Shown here piece by piece: positions 7,996 through 17,545 of a stretch of DNA of 64,000 nt. Made by a program: the position numbers and the translations under genes. The notes below the pieces were generated by a model. It saw only the letters and a list, made by a program, of their open reading frames with translations. It had not been told where the DNA came from and did no database searches. Source of the stretch: an uncultured Draconibacterium sp. (GTDB lineage Bacteria; Bacteroidota; Bacteroidia; Bacteroidales; Prolixibacteraceae); the NCBI RefSeq assembly GCF_963677575.1, contig NZ_OY782038.1:434001-498000 (forward strand), read 5' to 3'. The stretch's first letter is position 1; every line of letters starts with the position of its first letter.

Positions 7996-8688
7996 ATGAG
8001 GATCGATATCATAACAGTTTTGCCGGAAATTATTGAAAGTCCGTTTCAACATTCAATTATAAAGCGGGCGCAGGATAAAGGCCTGGCAGAAATCCATATT
8101 CATAATTTACGCGATTTTTCGGACGACAAACACCGACGTGTTGACGACTATTCATTTGGCAAAGGTGCAGGTATGGTAATGGCCATTCAACCCATTGAAA
8201 AAGCCATTGAAACATTAAAAGCCGAACGCGATTATGATGAAATAATTTTCACGACACCTGATGGAGGAGTTTTTAATCAACAGGAAGCCAATAAACTTTC
8301 GTTAAAGAAGAATTTAATCATTCTTTGCGGACATTATAAAGGTATCGATCAAAGAATTCGGGACACTTATATTACAAAAGAAATATCGGTTGGCGATTTT
8401 GTGCTGACAGGCGGCGAACTTGCTGCCGCAATAATAACCGATGCTATCGTTCGCCTTTTACCCGGAGTGCTTTCCGACGAAACCTCTGCCCTAACCGATT
8501 CATTCCAGGATCACCTGTTAAGTCCGCCGGTTTATACTCGTCCGGCTGAATATAAAGGGATGAAAGTACCCGAAGTTTTGCTTAGCGGAAACGACAAATT
8601 GGTTGAAGACTGGAAACACGATCAGGCTATTGAGCGCACTAAAAAATTACGCCCCGACCTTTACCAAAAGTATTTAGGAGAAGATTAA
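7996..8688 (+). CDS. trmD: tRNA (guanine-N1)-methyltransferase
   Basis: Methylates G37 next to the anticodon in tRNAs reading CNN codons, preventing frameshifts. The 230-residue protein begins MRIDIITVLPE and carries the SPOUT trefoil-knot signatures: the AdoMet-binding LILCGHYKGIDQR and SVGDFVLTGGELAA, plus SYGKGAG-like YSFGKGAGMVM and the C-terminal RPAEYKG segment. The start at 7996 was chosen over an in-frame start at 7909 because of the family's N-terminus and the promoter at 7970. The usual rimM/rplS neighbours are absent. It is followed after 3 nt by a peptidase gene, so the two are probably co-transcribed. Confidence 0.97.
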   Translation: MRIDIITVLPEIIESPFQHSIIKRAQDKGLAEIHIHNLRDFSDDKHRRVDDYSFGKGAGMVMAIQPIEKAIETLKAERDYDEIIFTTPDGGVFNQQEANKLSLKKNLIILCGHYKGIDQRIRDTYITKEISVGDFVLTGGELAAAIITDAIVRLLPGVLSDETSALTDSFQDHLLSPPVYTRPAEYKGMKVPEVLLSGNDKLVEDWKHDQAIERTKKLRPDLYQKYLGED

Positions 8689-8691
8689 TTT

Positions 8692-9321
8692 ATGCCAAAC
8701 ACAGCACCATCCTGCACTATTGAAATAATCAAAAGAACTTCAAACTACACTGAAGCAAAAAATATTCTGATAATTGGCGTTTTTCATGGAGAAGAACCAC
8801 AGGGTGAATATGTGATCAACAGATATCTTCAAAATGAAAATCTTTCTGACGCCAAAAATCATATGTATTTTATTCCTTGCCTAAATCCATGGGGAAAAGA
8901 ACGTAGTGTACGGGGAAACCATAACGGTGTAGATCTAAACCGCAATTACCCCACTAAAAACTGGATTGAAACCGAGAAGGATGAATTCTACTCGGGAACA
9001 CATGCTGCTTCGGAAATTACGACCCGGCAAATGATTGAACTACTTGATGATCTGAAACCGGATACTATTTTAACGCTGCACGCCCCGTTAAAATGCGTAA
9101 ACTATGATGGTCCGGCAAAAGAACTGGCAGAGAAAATCTCGGAATTTTGTGATTATCCGGTGATTGCAGACTTGGGCTACCCTACTCCCGGATCGTTTGG
9201 AACTTACTGCGGTGTCGAACGCAACATTCCAACCATTACACTGGAATACGATGATGAAGAAGCTTACGAAAGCATATACAATAAAACAGAAAAGATTTTT
9301 GACTGGCTGGCTGTTTGTTAG
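8692..9321 (+). CDS. M14-type zinc carboxypeptidase, MpaA-like
   Basis: A 209-residue cytoplasmic hydrolase without a signal peptide. Zinc ligands typical of M14 peptidases are visible: His and Glu in VFHGEEPQG and a later His in LTLHAP. The specificity segment GVDLNRNYPTKNW and a catalytic-type Glu in TITLEYDDEE are also present. The closest known relatives are murein peptide amidases (MpaA), which cut gamma-D-Glu from meso-diaminopimelate during peptidoglycan recycling; that substrate is inferred. The start lies 3 nt after trmD. Confidence 0.8.
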   Translation: MPNTAPSCTIEIIKRTSNYTEAKNILIIGVFHGEEPQGEYVINRYLQNENLSDAKNHMYFIPCLNPWGKERSVRGNHNGVDLNRNYPTKNWIETEKDEFYSGTHAASEITTRQMIELLDDLKPDTILTLHAPLKCVNYDGPAKELAEKISEFCDYPVIADLGYPTPGSFGTYCGVERNIPTITLEYDDEEAYESIYNKTEKIFDWLAVC

Positions 9322-9388
9322 TTGACAGTCTCAGTAAGCAGTTATCAGTTCATCTCCATTTCAACTTCGTAATTCCAGCTTCGTGCTT

Positions 9389-12238
9389 TTAAAACCTTCT
9401 GCAAATTCCGCGGTAGGCACAGTACTCGCATTTTTTGTCGTGCTCGGTTTGTGCAAATTCATTCTGTTCTGAAAAGATTTCGGATACCAAACCGGCTAAT
9501 TCGGCGTCAAAATCTTCCGCAACATCGGAAAAGAAAAAGTCTTTATAATTCATTTTAACCGCTGCCGAAAAGTTCTCTGCAAATAAACTGCGCAACGGGT
9601 AAATAGCCGCCTGAATTTCTGCAGCATTGGTTTCTGTCGCTAATCCCCACGAATAAATCAGAGCCTGCAGTATCTCCTTTTTGGGTTCTTTTGCATCTCT
9701 TTCAAACAGCTCGTCAACCGTTTTAAACCGGGTGGCTTTTACATTTCCGGTTTTATAATCGAGCACCCGCGTCACACCATCAGCACGGTCAACCCGGTCG
9801 ATCATACCTCCAACACATATCTTTTTATCACCAGCATTTATCCATCGTTTGTAGCGTTGCTCCAGGCTCACCACCATAAATGGCGCCAAATCTTTATCAA
9901 TCTTTAAAAGTTGGCGCAAATAGGTTATGGCATTCTCGAAAATCAGCAAAGTTTTGCCTTCCAGCTTAATTTCACCTTTTAACGGAAGTTTCTTTTTCAG
10001 ATAATGCACAGCAATTTGTTTGGTCACCTCGTTCTCTAGCCACACACGGTCTTTCTGAATTTTCTCGATATTACTTTTCTCAACCACCCTGCCTACATAT
10101 GGCTTGTACAACTCTTCCAGCGTATCGTGAAAAATATTACCAAAAACAACACCATCAATCTCTTCTTTCACCTCCTCCGGCTCTGGCAAACGAACCACAT
10201 ACTGATAGTAAAATTTTAATTTACAATTGAGGTAAGTATTAATCGCACTTGGCGAAAGCGGATGATCCTCCGAATTATTTGCCAGCAGTTTCTCAACGAT
10301 CTCTTTTGAACTTTTTATACGAATTTCCTCTACCGGATCATTAGAAAATGAAAAATCGAGGTTTAACATCAAAGGTTTATGCACCGAATCATATTGCAAC
10401 TGGTAACCGTAACGACTTAATTCACCGGTTCCAATTCCCTCTTTTACCACACTATAGGTGGCTGTAATATTCTTTGCGCGCTGAATTAGCCGATAGAAAT
10501 AATAAGCATACATGGCATCCTGTTCGTCAATTCCCGGCAAACCAAATCCCAAACGGATATTAAATGGAATAAACGACGGTGCGGTGAATTTCCTTGGCCA
10601 TTTATTTTCGTTCAATCCGAGAATGATCAGGTTTTCAAGATCAAGACAGCGGGTTTCCAGAATTCCCATCACCTGCATTCCACTCAGCGGCTCGCCCTCA
10701 AAAGCCACCGAAACCTGTCCCAAATACTGCGAAAACAATCGGAAATAGACCGCCTCGCTTATTTCACGCTGCTGCTCGCTAAGCACATCGTCAACAACTG
10801 CTTTTAGCTTTTCAATGGCCTGATAAATGGAATAAATCAATTCCAGCAGCATCGTGTTGTCAATCTCAGTATCTTTCAAATGACCATAAAATGCAGCCAA
10901 TACATTTAAAAAGTACGAACTGTAATCAGCTGTTTTTTCGGGCAGTGTAAATATCTGTTGATGCAATGGAGAGAAGTTGATTTCGGCAAGCGGCACCGTA
11001 ATCCGGTTGTTATTTTTTAACTGGTTAATGTACGTTTTGCAAGCCTCTGACTCCGTGTCTCCCAACAACTGATGATTCAAAACATCAGTTACATAACGGT
11101 AGTAAGCTACATAATTTTCGCCTTCTTTTCGTTTATTTTTCAGCAGGGTTACCAGCAACATTAAAAAGCCGTAAACCACCGAATTTCGCACCGAATACCC
11201 CATGGTAACATTTACCTTGTCGATATTCGCGGGTACCGCACCCAATGCAGAAAATAACAAACTTTCATCTGCCAAAACAATCGCCGTATTATCAAACTCT
11301 TTTCTGTACGACTTTTTTGTTTCATCTAAAAAATTCGGTACTTGCTGCGCCTGCCCATAAACCGACGAAACAGCAACCATTTTCATGTTCTTCCGGTTGT
11401 TGAATTGCGTAGTATTCAATTCAAAATCATCGGACTGCGGAAATTCCTGCAGATTTGTTCGAAGAAAATGGCCGGCTTCATTTTGCTGATCTTCAAGATA
11501 TGACTCATCATAATCCCATAAAAACTCAGCTTTCCCTAAACTTTGCAAATGTTTAAAAAAGCGTTTCTCGCAGGCATTCAAAGCGTTCAGTCCTACGATA
11601 TAATATTTTTTGTACGGAAAAATATTTTCTTTATCACTCAGGTTTTCAGCCACTTCCCGATCCTGCATTCCGGGGTAAGCCAGTTGTTTCTCGGCCAGTT
11701 GCTGTTTAAAATCCTGGTAAACGGGATATAGCTTATCCCAAATCGATATATATTTTTCCTTGAAACCCTTTTTGTCCACAACGGCCATACTTCCCCAAAA
11801 CTGCTCTAGCGCCTTTTTTTGCTCGTCAGTGAGGTAATCAAAAACCGACTCTATCTCTTTCAGATCGGAAACATTGGTAAACAGATCTTTAGCATTTACC
11901 AGGTAACGATCGATATCGTTAAAATCAGCCAACAGAATTTCTCCCCAAAAGTAAAATTCATCAAAGGTTTCCGTAGTTTTCGTATGTTTCAGGAACACAT
12001 CGTACAGCAAAGAAATCAGTTGTAGTTTCTCGCCTTTTTGCATAGACGAATACGATGCCATCAACTCATTTATCGTAGTTGTATTGGGACCAATCACCGC
12101 TCCGTCAACCGTTTTCTGCAGATAATGCGTAAAAAATACGCCGGCTCTTCGGTTAGGAAAAACCACACACAAATCTTTTAACTCGTTTTGATGTTTTTGA
12201 TAAATAAATTTAGCGCCTTGCGAGAGAAATCGTTCCAT
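9389..12238 (-). CDS. AddB-like helicase-nuclease subunit (PD-(D/E)XK, iron-sulfur)
   Basis: Large DNA end-processing protein (949 residues) of the AddAB/RecBCD functional class. The N-terminus resembles an inactivated UvrD-type helicase half (LCVVFPNRRAGVFFTHYL). The C-terminal part is a RecB-like nuclease with the core GGMIDRVDRADGVTRVLDYKTG near residue 820. A cysteine in INTYLNCKLKFYY (about 672) plus CEYCAYRGIC at the C-terminus fit the AddB 4Fe-4S staple. The partner AddA helicase is not in this window. Role: resecting double-strand breaks for RecA. The family is confident; exact orthology less so. Confidence 0.85.
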   Translation of the reverse strand: MERFLSQGAKFIYQKHQNELKDLCVVFPNRRAGVFFTHYLQKTVDGAVIGPNTTTINELMASYSSMQKGEKLQLISLLYDVFLKHTKTTETFDEFYFWGEILLADFNDIDRYLVNAKDLFTNVSDLKEIESVFDYLTDEQKKALEQFWGSMAVVDKKGFKEKYISIWDKLYPVYQDFKQQLAEKQLAYPGMQDREVAENLSDKENIFPYKKYYIVGLNALNACEKRFFKHLQSLGKAEFLWDYDESYLEDQQNEAGHFLRTNLQEFPQSDDFELNTTQFNNRKNMKMVAVSSVYGQAQQVPNFLDETKKSYRKEFDNTAIVLADESLLFSALGAVPANIDKVNVTMGYSVRNSVVYGFLMLLVTLLKNKRKEGENYVAYYRYVTDVLNHQLLGDTESEACKTYINQLKNNNRITVPLAEINFSPLHQQIFTLPEKTADYSSYFLNVLAAFYGHLKDTEIDNTMLLELIYSIYQAIEKLKAVVDDVLSEQQREISEAVYFRLFSQYLGQVSVAFEGEPLSGMQVMGILETRCLDLENLIILGLNENKWPRKFTAPSFIPFNIRLGFGLPGIDEQDAMYAYYFYRLIQRAKNITATYSVVKEGIGTGELSRYGYQLQYDSVHKPLMLNLDFSFSNDPVEEIRIKSSKEIVEKLLANNSEDHPLSPSAINTYLNCKLKFYYQYVVRLPEPEEVKEEIDGVVFGNIFHDTLEELYKPYVGRVVEKSNIEKIQKDRVWLENEVTKQIAVHYLKKKLPLKGEIKLEGKTLLIFENAITYLRQLLKIDKDLAPFMVVSLEQRYKRWINAGDKKICVGGMIDRVDRADGVTRVLDYKTGNVKATRFKTVDELFERDAKEPKKEILQALIYSWGLATETNAAEIQAAIYPLRSLFAENFSAAVKMNYKDFFFSDVAEDFDAELAGLVSEIFSEQNEFAQTEHDKKCEYCAYRGICRRF

Positions 12239-12366
12239 AATTGAGTTCGTCGTTCAGGGTTTAAAGTTCATAGTTTAGCCTGAATAAACAAGAATTTGAT
12301 ACAATAAAATTTTCTTAAATTAGAGCTTTCGTAAGAACCTTATTGTATAAATCATTCTTTCACAAT

Positions 12367-12444
12367 ATGAAAAAAATTGCACTATCACTCTTTACGATCA
12401 TTTTAGCCTTTCAGATCTTTGCCCAAGTGGCTACCAGGCCATAA
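12367..12444 (+). pseudogene. orphan signal-peptide remnant (25 codons)
   Basis: ATG at 12367 opens a perfect Bacteroidota signal peptide (MKKIALSLFTIILAFQIFAQ) followed only by VATRP and a TAA stop. The frame after the stop runs straight into the end of the convergent membrane-protein gene at 12465. The simplest view is the 5' stub of a secreted-protein gene whose body was deleted. A genuine tiny secreted peptide is possible but less likely. Confidence 0.45.
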
Positions 12445-12464
12445 GGTAAGATTGTCATCTTAAC

Positions 12465-12998
12465 TTATTCTTCAATTTCCCTGACCAGATCAAGAATTTT
12501 ATCGCGCAAAGGTTTGTATTTAAAATACCAAAGCACAAGCCCAAACAGCACTCCAAACAGTATTGCTCCGAGAAAGAATACCTGTGAATCGAACACCGAT
12601 CTGCCTTCCCTAATCCAGTCGAAAGTTAATCCCACATCCATTAATAAAAGTCCCGGAATAATCCACACTCCCCTTCTCTGAAATGGCTGATAACGATATG
12701 CGGCTTTTTTCAGCATTTCGAGTGTGGGCAACGAATAATCAACGTACTGGTAATCCTTATAATATTTCCGGAAAGTGAGCGCAATGATCAGAAATCCCAA
12801 TATAAGCGCAACACCGCCAATTAAATCGTTAATGCTCTGCGAATCGGAGTATTGCCTGGCAGTTTTTACAATAAACACAGGTATAAAAATCCAGTAAAAG
12901 ATCTGAATTGCTTTTACAATTGTGGCATACTGCCTGTCTTCCTTTTTCAGTTTCCCTGTTAACTTACTTAGATTGGTATCAAATTCATGTGCGGTCAT
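12465..12998 (-). CDS. four-TM membrane protein paired with ECF sigma factor
   Basis: Unrecognised 177-residue inner-membrane protein. A hydrophilic N-terminus of about 30 residues (NLSKLTGKLKKEDRQYATIV) precedes four hydrophobic segments near residues 30-50, 60-78, 108-125 and 138-158, with a charged C-terminal tail. Its start overlaps the sigma factor's stop by four bases (ATGA), so translation is coupled. This position is where an anti-sigma factor would be, but no zinc-binding HxxxCxxC motif is present, so that role is only inferred from the gene order. Confidence 0.6.
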   Translation of the reverse strand: MTAHEFDTNLSKLTGKLKKEDRQYATIVKAIQIFYWIFIPVFIVKTARQYSDSQSINDLIGGVALILGFLIIALTFRKYYKDYQYVDYSLPTLEMLKKAAYRYQPFQRRGVWIIPGLLLMDVGLTFDWIREGRSVFDSQVFFLGAILFGVLFGLVLWYFKYKPLRDKILDLVREIEE

Positions 12999-13507
12999 AA
13001 TTGTTCTCCTTTCAGCTTTTCTTTTAATTGCGATTTAATTCGATGAATCTTCACCTTTACATTTGGTTCGGTAATACCAATAACCTCGGCAATCTCTTTC
13101 ATCGACAACCCTTCGAGCATTAGCGAAATCAATGCTTTGTCGATTACCGAAAGCTGATTAAGCTCAAGTTGCATGCGTTCGAGCAATTTTTCCTCGGCCA
13201 GTTTTTGTTTAAGGTTTTCATCATCCAATATCGAGTTCAGGTTTGTTGTGTCGCTGTTTACCATTAGTTTCATGTGTCTGAAAGCCTTTCCGGTAAATGT
13301 TAACGACGTGTTTACAGCCACCCGGTAAACCCAGGTGCTTATGGCTGAATCGCCCCTGAAACTGTCGAGACTTTTCCAGATATTTACCAGCACTTCCTGG
13401 TACATATCTTTCTGATCTTCGACGTTAGAATTGTAGTACCTGCAAATGTTGCGGATCCGCTCGCCATTGTCAGATAGAATCGTGTTAAATTTCTCTTCTT
13501 TCGTCAC
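12995..13507 (-). CDS. ECF-family RNA polymerase sigma factor
   Basis: A 170-residue sigma-70 family protein with only regions 2 and 4. Region 2 is near residues 10-75 (NVEDQKDMYQEVLVNIWKSL, RGDSAISTWVYRVAVN), and region 4 holds the HTH near 115-165 (LSMKEIAEVIGITEPNVKVK). It directs RNA polymerase to a specific set of promoters in response to an unknown signal. First gene of a two-gene operon with a four-TM protein overlapping by 4 nt. Confidence 0.93.
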   Translation of the reverse strand: MTKEEKFNTILSDNGERIRNICRYYNSNVEDQKDMYQEVLVNIWKSLDSFRGDSAISTWVYRVAVNTSLTFTGKAFRHMKLMVNSDTTNLNSILDDENLKQKLAEEKLLERMQLELNQLSVIDKALISLMLEGLSMKEIAEVIGITEPNVKVKIHRIKSQLKEKLKGEQL

Positions 13508-13636
13508 TTTTCAGTGTTTTTTCCTATTTAGTAAAGCTGAAATCGGTTAGTTACATTTTTTTTTGAAAATATTAAAAAAGAATCAATGAAACATAATTCT
13601 CATGTTTCAGTTCAGAAAATTAAACTACAACAAGGA

Positions 13637-13674
13637 TAAAAAAAAGATTCCGATCGTTTTACACAACCGGAATC
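13637..13674 (-). terminator. rho-independent terminator of the 1158-residue gene
   Basis: Stem gattccg/cggaatc (13646-13652 with 13668-13674) followed on the minus strand by nine T, 26 nt past the stop at 13700. Confidence 0.8.
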
Positions 13675-13699
13675 TCATACTTTCTATTATAATTTGATT

Positions 13700-16600
13700 C
13701 TATTTCTTACACAGCGGATCGACTCCAATAGTACCAACCAGCTCTTTTAAATATTGTTTCGACTCTACATATTTCAGTCGTTCTTTTGCTTGTGTCAGTC
13801 GGCCATCGATATTCATCTCTGCAACCAGTACTGCATTATTTTCATTGTTTTTAAAGTCCTCCAGGTAACCAATCTGCTCCACAAGGAATGCAATATCCTT
13901 GTCTTGCTTCAGTTTCAAGCGGGCTTTATACCAGTCGCTTTTAAGCACCTCTTCTCTTTCGAATAGTTTACGCAGCTCAGGATCACTAATATCCTTACCT
14001 TCGTAATGGCCATAAGCCATAACATGCAGCAACACTTTTAACGGCGGAATTGCAGCTTCAACACTTCCATCCTCAAAAAATGGCAGCGAGGCACGTTGCA
14101 TGGCTTCCGTAATATTATTAATACCGTCAACATAATCGTCCATTCCCTGAAGCTCGGGTTTTAACATGTGCTCGTTAAACACAGCCAGCGGTTCGTCGAA
14201 CAAACGGTTCATACAACGGAACGCAAAGTTTTTGGTAATACGGTAGCCCAAACGGCTGGCCAATACTTGTTGTCCTTTGTATTCAAAGTCCTCCAGTTTC
14301 TCCAAACAGCCATTTTCAATCAGCTTTTTCGGATCGCGATCTTCAGGCACCAAACGTGCCCAGATCTCAGGAATAAGAATACTGATATCGTGGTCGAAAC
14401 GGTTTTCCGAACCGATGTATCCGGCAGCCGAACTAAATCCCTGGTATTCGGTAAGAATATACGACAACAAGGCATTGTTCAGGTCGGTAGTTGGTACCAA
14501 CATGTTGAAAGGCCCTTTGGTAAGTGCACCTTCCAGTCCGGCACCGGTTGTTGATGGCGACTTTCCGGTGATACTTGCAACAAAATCCATAAATAACTCA
14601 GGCAACTCCTGGTAATGAATTGGGTTATAAACTGCCAGTGGGCGAATTCCATGTTTTTTATCGGCAGGATTGTTTCTTCGTCCGGGTAATACGGCATTTA
14701 CAGGCCAAACCACCGGATCTTTGTCTTTTATCTTTCGGAACAAACGCACACCAATTTCACCAAGGTATGAGTCTTGTGTTTCGTCTTTAAATATATTGCG
14801 TTGCAAATAACGCGGGTTTTTTGTTGGTTCGCCGTCAACAATTCGTGGATGCGACGGTGTAACAAAGTAATTATCGCTATCACCGGCTGCTACTTCTTTA
14901 ATAAAGCTTTTTACCGGTTTGGTATATTTCTCAAAACTTATAGCATCGTCAATTAAGTCAATTGCATTCTCACGAGTTAGTGGCTCGTAGTTGGTTAGAA
15001 AAGTATTGTTATCCACAATTTCCTTTTCAGCTTCTTTATCATAGCCTCTGATTACCGCTTCATCAGGGCGCTGGAAAAGATAACTTTCACAGTTGGCCAC
15101 CAATTTCACACTTGGATTATTGTATTCCTTATTCAAATCTTTCAGCATATTCGACGGTACTGTGATGGTAGCAGAAATATCATCCTCGGTTTGAATTTTC
15201 ATCGACGGAACAAAATCCGAACGTAATTTATGCAAATACCAACGTCCTTCTTCGTTAAATCCAATACGCACATAACTTGCGGCAATTGGGTTGTGTTTGT
15301 ATCGCAACACATTTCCGGGACGGCCATTTACAATTTCAACATTGAATAACTCGCGCCATTTCAGTCCTCTTTCTTCGTTGCCGCGATAGTGACGTTTTAC
15401 AAAAAAGGCCAGTGTACGAACATTGTCGGGCAGCTCTTGTAAGAATTTATTATACTCGTCGCTGTACTGATCAGATGGCGTTAACAGTTTTACTGCCGAA
15501 CCTAAAGTACGCTCTTTACTCAAAAACGAGCGAGACGGATCAGCATCGGGACGCACTTTTTTCCATCGGTCAGAATAATCTTTATTAATAATTTCATCCA
15601 CCATATTCTCTACCAATTCCAGGTTTTCAATATAGAATGACCCGAATTTAATGGCATTTTGCATCGATTTTGAGATCTCTGATTTTCCACCTCCGGAAAC
15701 CGTACTTGGTTTGTGGCAAAACATTCCTTCCGGAGCTGTGTCGATAATGCGCCACATGGCTTGTTTTGGATGTTTTACCAACTGAAATTTATGCCCGGTA
15801 GGATGAACGTAAACTTTATTTGGCGATAGTTTCAGGCTGTAATCTTTGTTTTTGTATTTCCAGCTAACCGAACTTTTCTCCACGTCAATATCCGCGTTTT
15901 CAGGAATGTAAACCACATCAGTATATTTTTTATCGATTGCGTAGTTTCCTTCCTTCACCTCAATGCGATTACCCAGCAACTTTTTCACTTCATCGAAAGA
16001 ATAAGGCTGGTCGAATTTTTTGGTAAAATTGGTTCCAAAAACACTGTCGCTCATATTTCCGCGAGGGAAAGCAATTGCACCACCGGCGTGTTCTTCTTCA
16101 ACCAAACCATAAAGGTTAGCCGAATAACTTATCTGTGTTTTAATTTCTTTTTTCGAGTAGCCAAAATAATTGTCGGCAATAAGGGTAACTACAACTCCCC
16201 TTTCATCGCGGCAGGTAATTTTAAAAGCACCTCCGTCGTTATACAACTCATTTTCGTCTTTCCAGCACATGCCATCGCGTTTCTGGCGCTCCGAAGCATC
16301 ATCGTAATGTGGCAGCCCAACATCTTTCTTTTTCAGTTTTGTAAGGTGTGGTGCTAAAATTATACATCCGGTATGGCCGGTCCAGTGCTCAATATCGAGT
16401 GCAGCATCGTTTACTGCCAGGTTCGGGTCGCCGGCATTGCCAAAAATAGTTTCAACAAAGTCGAGGTTACTTACCAAACTTCCCGGCGCAAAAAAGCGTA
16501 CTTCCATACTTTTTCCGCTAATAATACCCGGCACTTCGGGACAAACCACCGGACGTAACAGCAGCGACACCATCACTTTGGCTTTTTCATCCTGGGCAGA

Positions 16601-17176
16601 AGTAAATGGCAGGGTCATTAACTCGTTGGTTGGATTAATAGCTACATGTAAAAGATGTGCAAAAGTAATTTTAGGTACTTCTTTTTTATCGGAAGGAACA
16701 GGAAGACCGCCACGCACAATATGGAAAGTTCCTTTTGTTGTTCGTTTATCGTTTGCCGGGTTGTTCAGAATTCCCTGCTTTAATCGGTACGAACTTAACA
16801 AATCGCTTTTAAACTCGTTGCCGTTTGGTGGCAAACTCAGCTCGCGCGCCATTTTTTTCTGGTTCAACACCAAAGTATTATTAGGCAAACGATAAGGCTT
16901 TTCAAATTCAAGCTCTTTTAAATAATCGTCGATAAAATGCTGAATTCGAGCATCGGCCGGAGACATGTGCTCACTTAGCAAGCGCGATTTCTCCTGAAAG
17001 CTTTTTACCAGACCTTCGGTTAATTCCTGAAATTTTGAATTGGCATATTTGGTGCCCGAATCTGAATCGTCATTAAACGTAGGCTGACCTAAAGAGGCCA
17101 ACTGCAAGTTAATGTATTGAATCATATCGCGGCGATCTCGTCTCGTCTGTTTTGAGGGAGTGGATTTTTTACTCAT
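13700..17176 (-). CDS. candidate PPi-type phosphoenolpyruvate carboxykinase
   Basis: Very large single-chain cytoplasmic protein (1158 residues from the ATG at 17176; the longer frame from 17254 adds an implausible leader). The pattern matches a conserved family usually labelled hypothetical, which I tentatively equate with the pyrophosphate-dependent PEP carboxykinases (about 1150 residues), which interconvert oxaloacetate + PPi and PEP + CO2 + phosphate. Notable blocks: KITCRDERGVVVTL, GYSKKEIKTQISYSANLYG and EEEHAGGAIAFPRG near residues 335-370, the P-loop-like VSGGGKSEISKS near 495, and GRRNNPADKKHGIRPLAVYN with SPSTTGAGLEGAL at 825-880. It is monocistronic, with its own terminator. Identity rests on length and recalled motifs, so treat it as provisional. 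Confidence 0.5.
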   Translation of the reverse strand: MSKKSTPSKQTRRDRRDMIQYINLQLASLGQPTFNDDSDSGTKYANSKFQELTEGLVKSFQEKSRLLSEHMSPADARIQHFIDDYLKELEFEKPYRLPNNTLVLNQKKMARELSLPPNGNEFKSDLLSSYRLKQGILNNPANDKRTTKGTFHIVRGGLPVPSDKKEVPKITFAHLLHVAINPTNELMTLPFTSAQDEKAKVMVSLLLRPVVCPEVPGIISGKSMEVRFFAPGSLVSNLDFVETIFGNAGDPNLAVNDAALDIEHWTGHTGCIILAPHLTKLKKKDVGLPHYDDASERQKRDGMCWKDENELYNDGGAFKITCRDERGVVVTLIADNYFGYSKKEIKTQISYSANLYGLVEEEHAGGAIAFPRGNMSDSVFGTNFTKKFDQPYSFDEVKKLLGNRIEVKEGNYAIDKKYTDVVYIPENADIDVEKSSVSWKYKNKDYSLKLSPNKVYVHPTGHKFQLVKHPKQAMWRIIDTAPEGMFCHKPSTVSGGGKSEISKSMQNAIKFGSFYIENLELVENMVDEIINKDYSDRWKKVRPDADPSRSFLSKERTLGSAVKLLTPSDQYSDEYNKFLQELPDNVRTLAFFVKRHYRGNEERGLKWRELFNVEIVNGRPGNVLRYKHNPIAASYVRIGFNEEGRWYLHKLRSDFVPSMKIQTEDDISATITVPSNMLKDLNKEYNNPSVKLVANCESYLFQRPDEAVIRGYDKEAEKEIVDNNTFLTNYEPLTRENAIDLIDDAISFEKYTKPVKSFIKEVAAGDSDNYFVTPSHPRIVDGEPTKNPRYLQRNIFKDETQDSYLGEIGVRLFRKIKDKDPVVWPVNAVLPGRRNNPADKKHGIRPLAVYNPIHYQELPELFMDFVASITGKSPSTTGAGLEGALTKGPFNMLVPTTDLNNALLSYILTEYQGFSSAAGYIGSENRFDHDISILIPEIWARLVPEDRDPKKLIENGCLEKLEDFEYKGQQVLASRLGYRITKNFAFRCMNRLFDEPLAVFNEHMLKPELQGMDDYVDGINNITEAMQRASLPFFEDGSVEAAIPPLKVLLHVMAYGHYEGKDISDPELRKLFEREEVLKSDWYKARLKLKQDKDIAFLVEQIGYLEDFKNNENNAVLVAEMNIDGRLTQAKERLKYVESKQYLKELVGTIGVDPLCKK

Positions 17177-17362
17177 AATAATTATATTTCTAGTCCTTAA
17201 ACAAAAATACAGAATTGAAGTTTTATCAATCTCATGAAATTTCTTAATTAACAAAAAAGCAGCAATTCTTTATTGTTTTGTTAACCCTTAGGGGCCTTAT
17301 TAAATCAAAATGTAAAAGATTTAGCCTTTCAACCGATATACGTGACTTTCTCGTCAATGTTA

Positions 17363-17386
17363 CCCTTATGATATGTATCATAAGGG
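17363..17386. promoter_or_regulatory. perfect inverted repeat between divergent genes
   Basis: cccttatgata-tg-tatcataaggg: 11-bp half-sites separated by two bases, not followed by a T run. It lies in the 369-nt divergent spacer between the PEPCK-like gene and the porin, directly upstream of the porin's -33 box. A dimeric regulator operator is the best guess. Confidence 0.5.
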
Positions 17387-17394
17387 CTTATTAA

Positions 17395-17422
17395 TTGTAA
17401 AATAATTTCAAGAATATCTTTG
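17395..17422 (+). promoter_or_regulatory. OmpP1/FadL porin promoter
   Basis: TTG at 17395-17397, 17-nt gap, TAtcTTTG at 17415-17422: a good Bacteroidota -33/-7 pair. Transcription near 17428 would leave a leader of about 118 nt. Confidence 0.6.
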
Positions 17423-17545
17423 GGCTTTTATTGAATAATATTAATAGGTAAACCGAATCAAATCATAAACATATGATCACCTAAATTATTAATGATTATT
17501 ACTAACAACCTGATTCTGGATACCGAAACCAAAAAATTATTAGAA

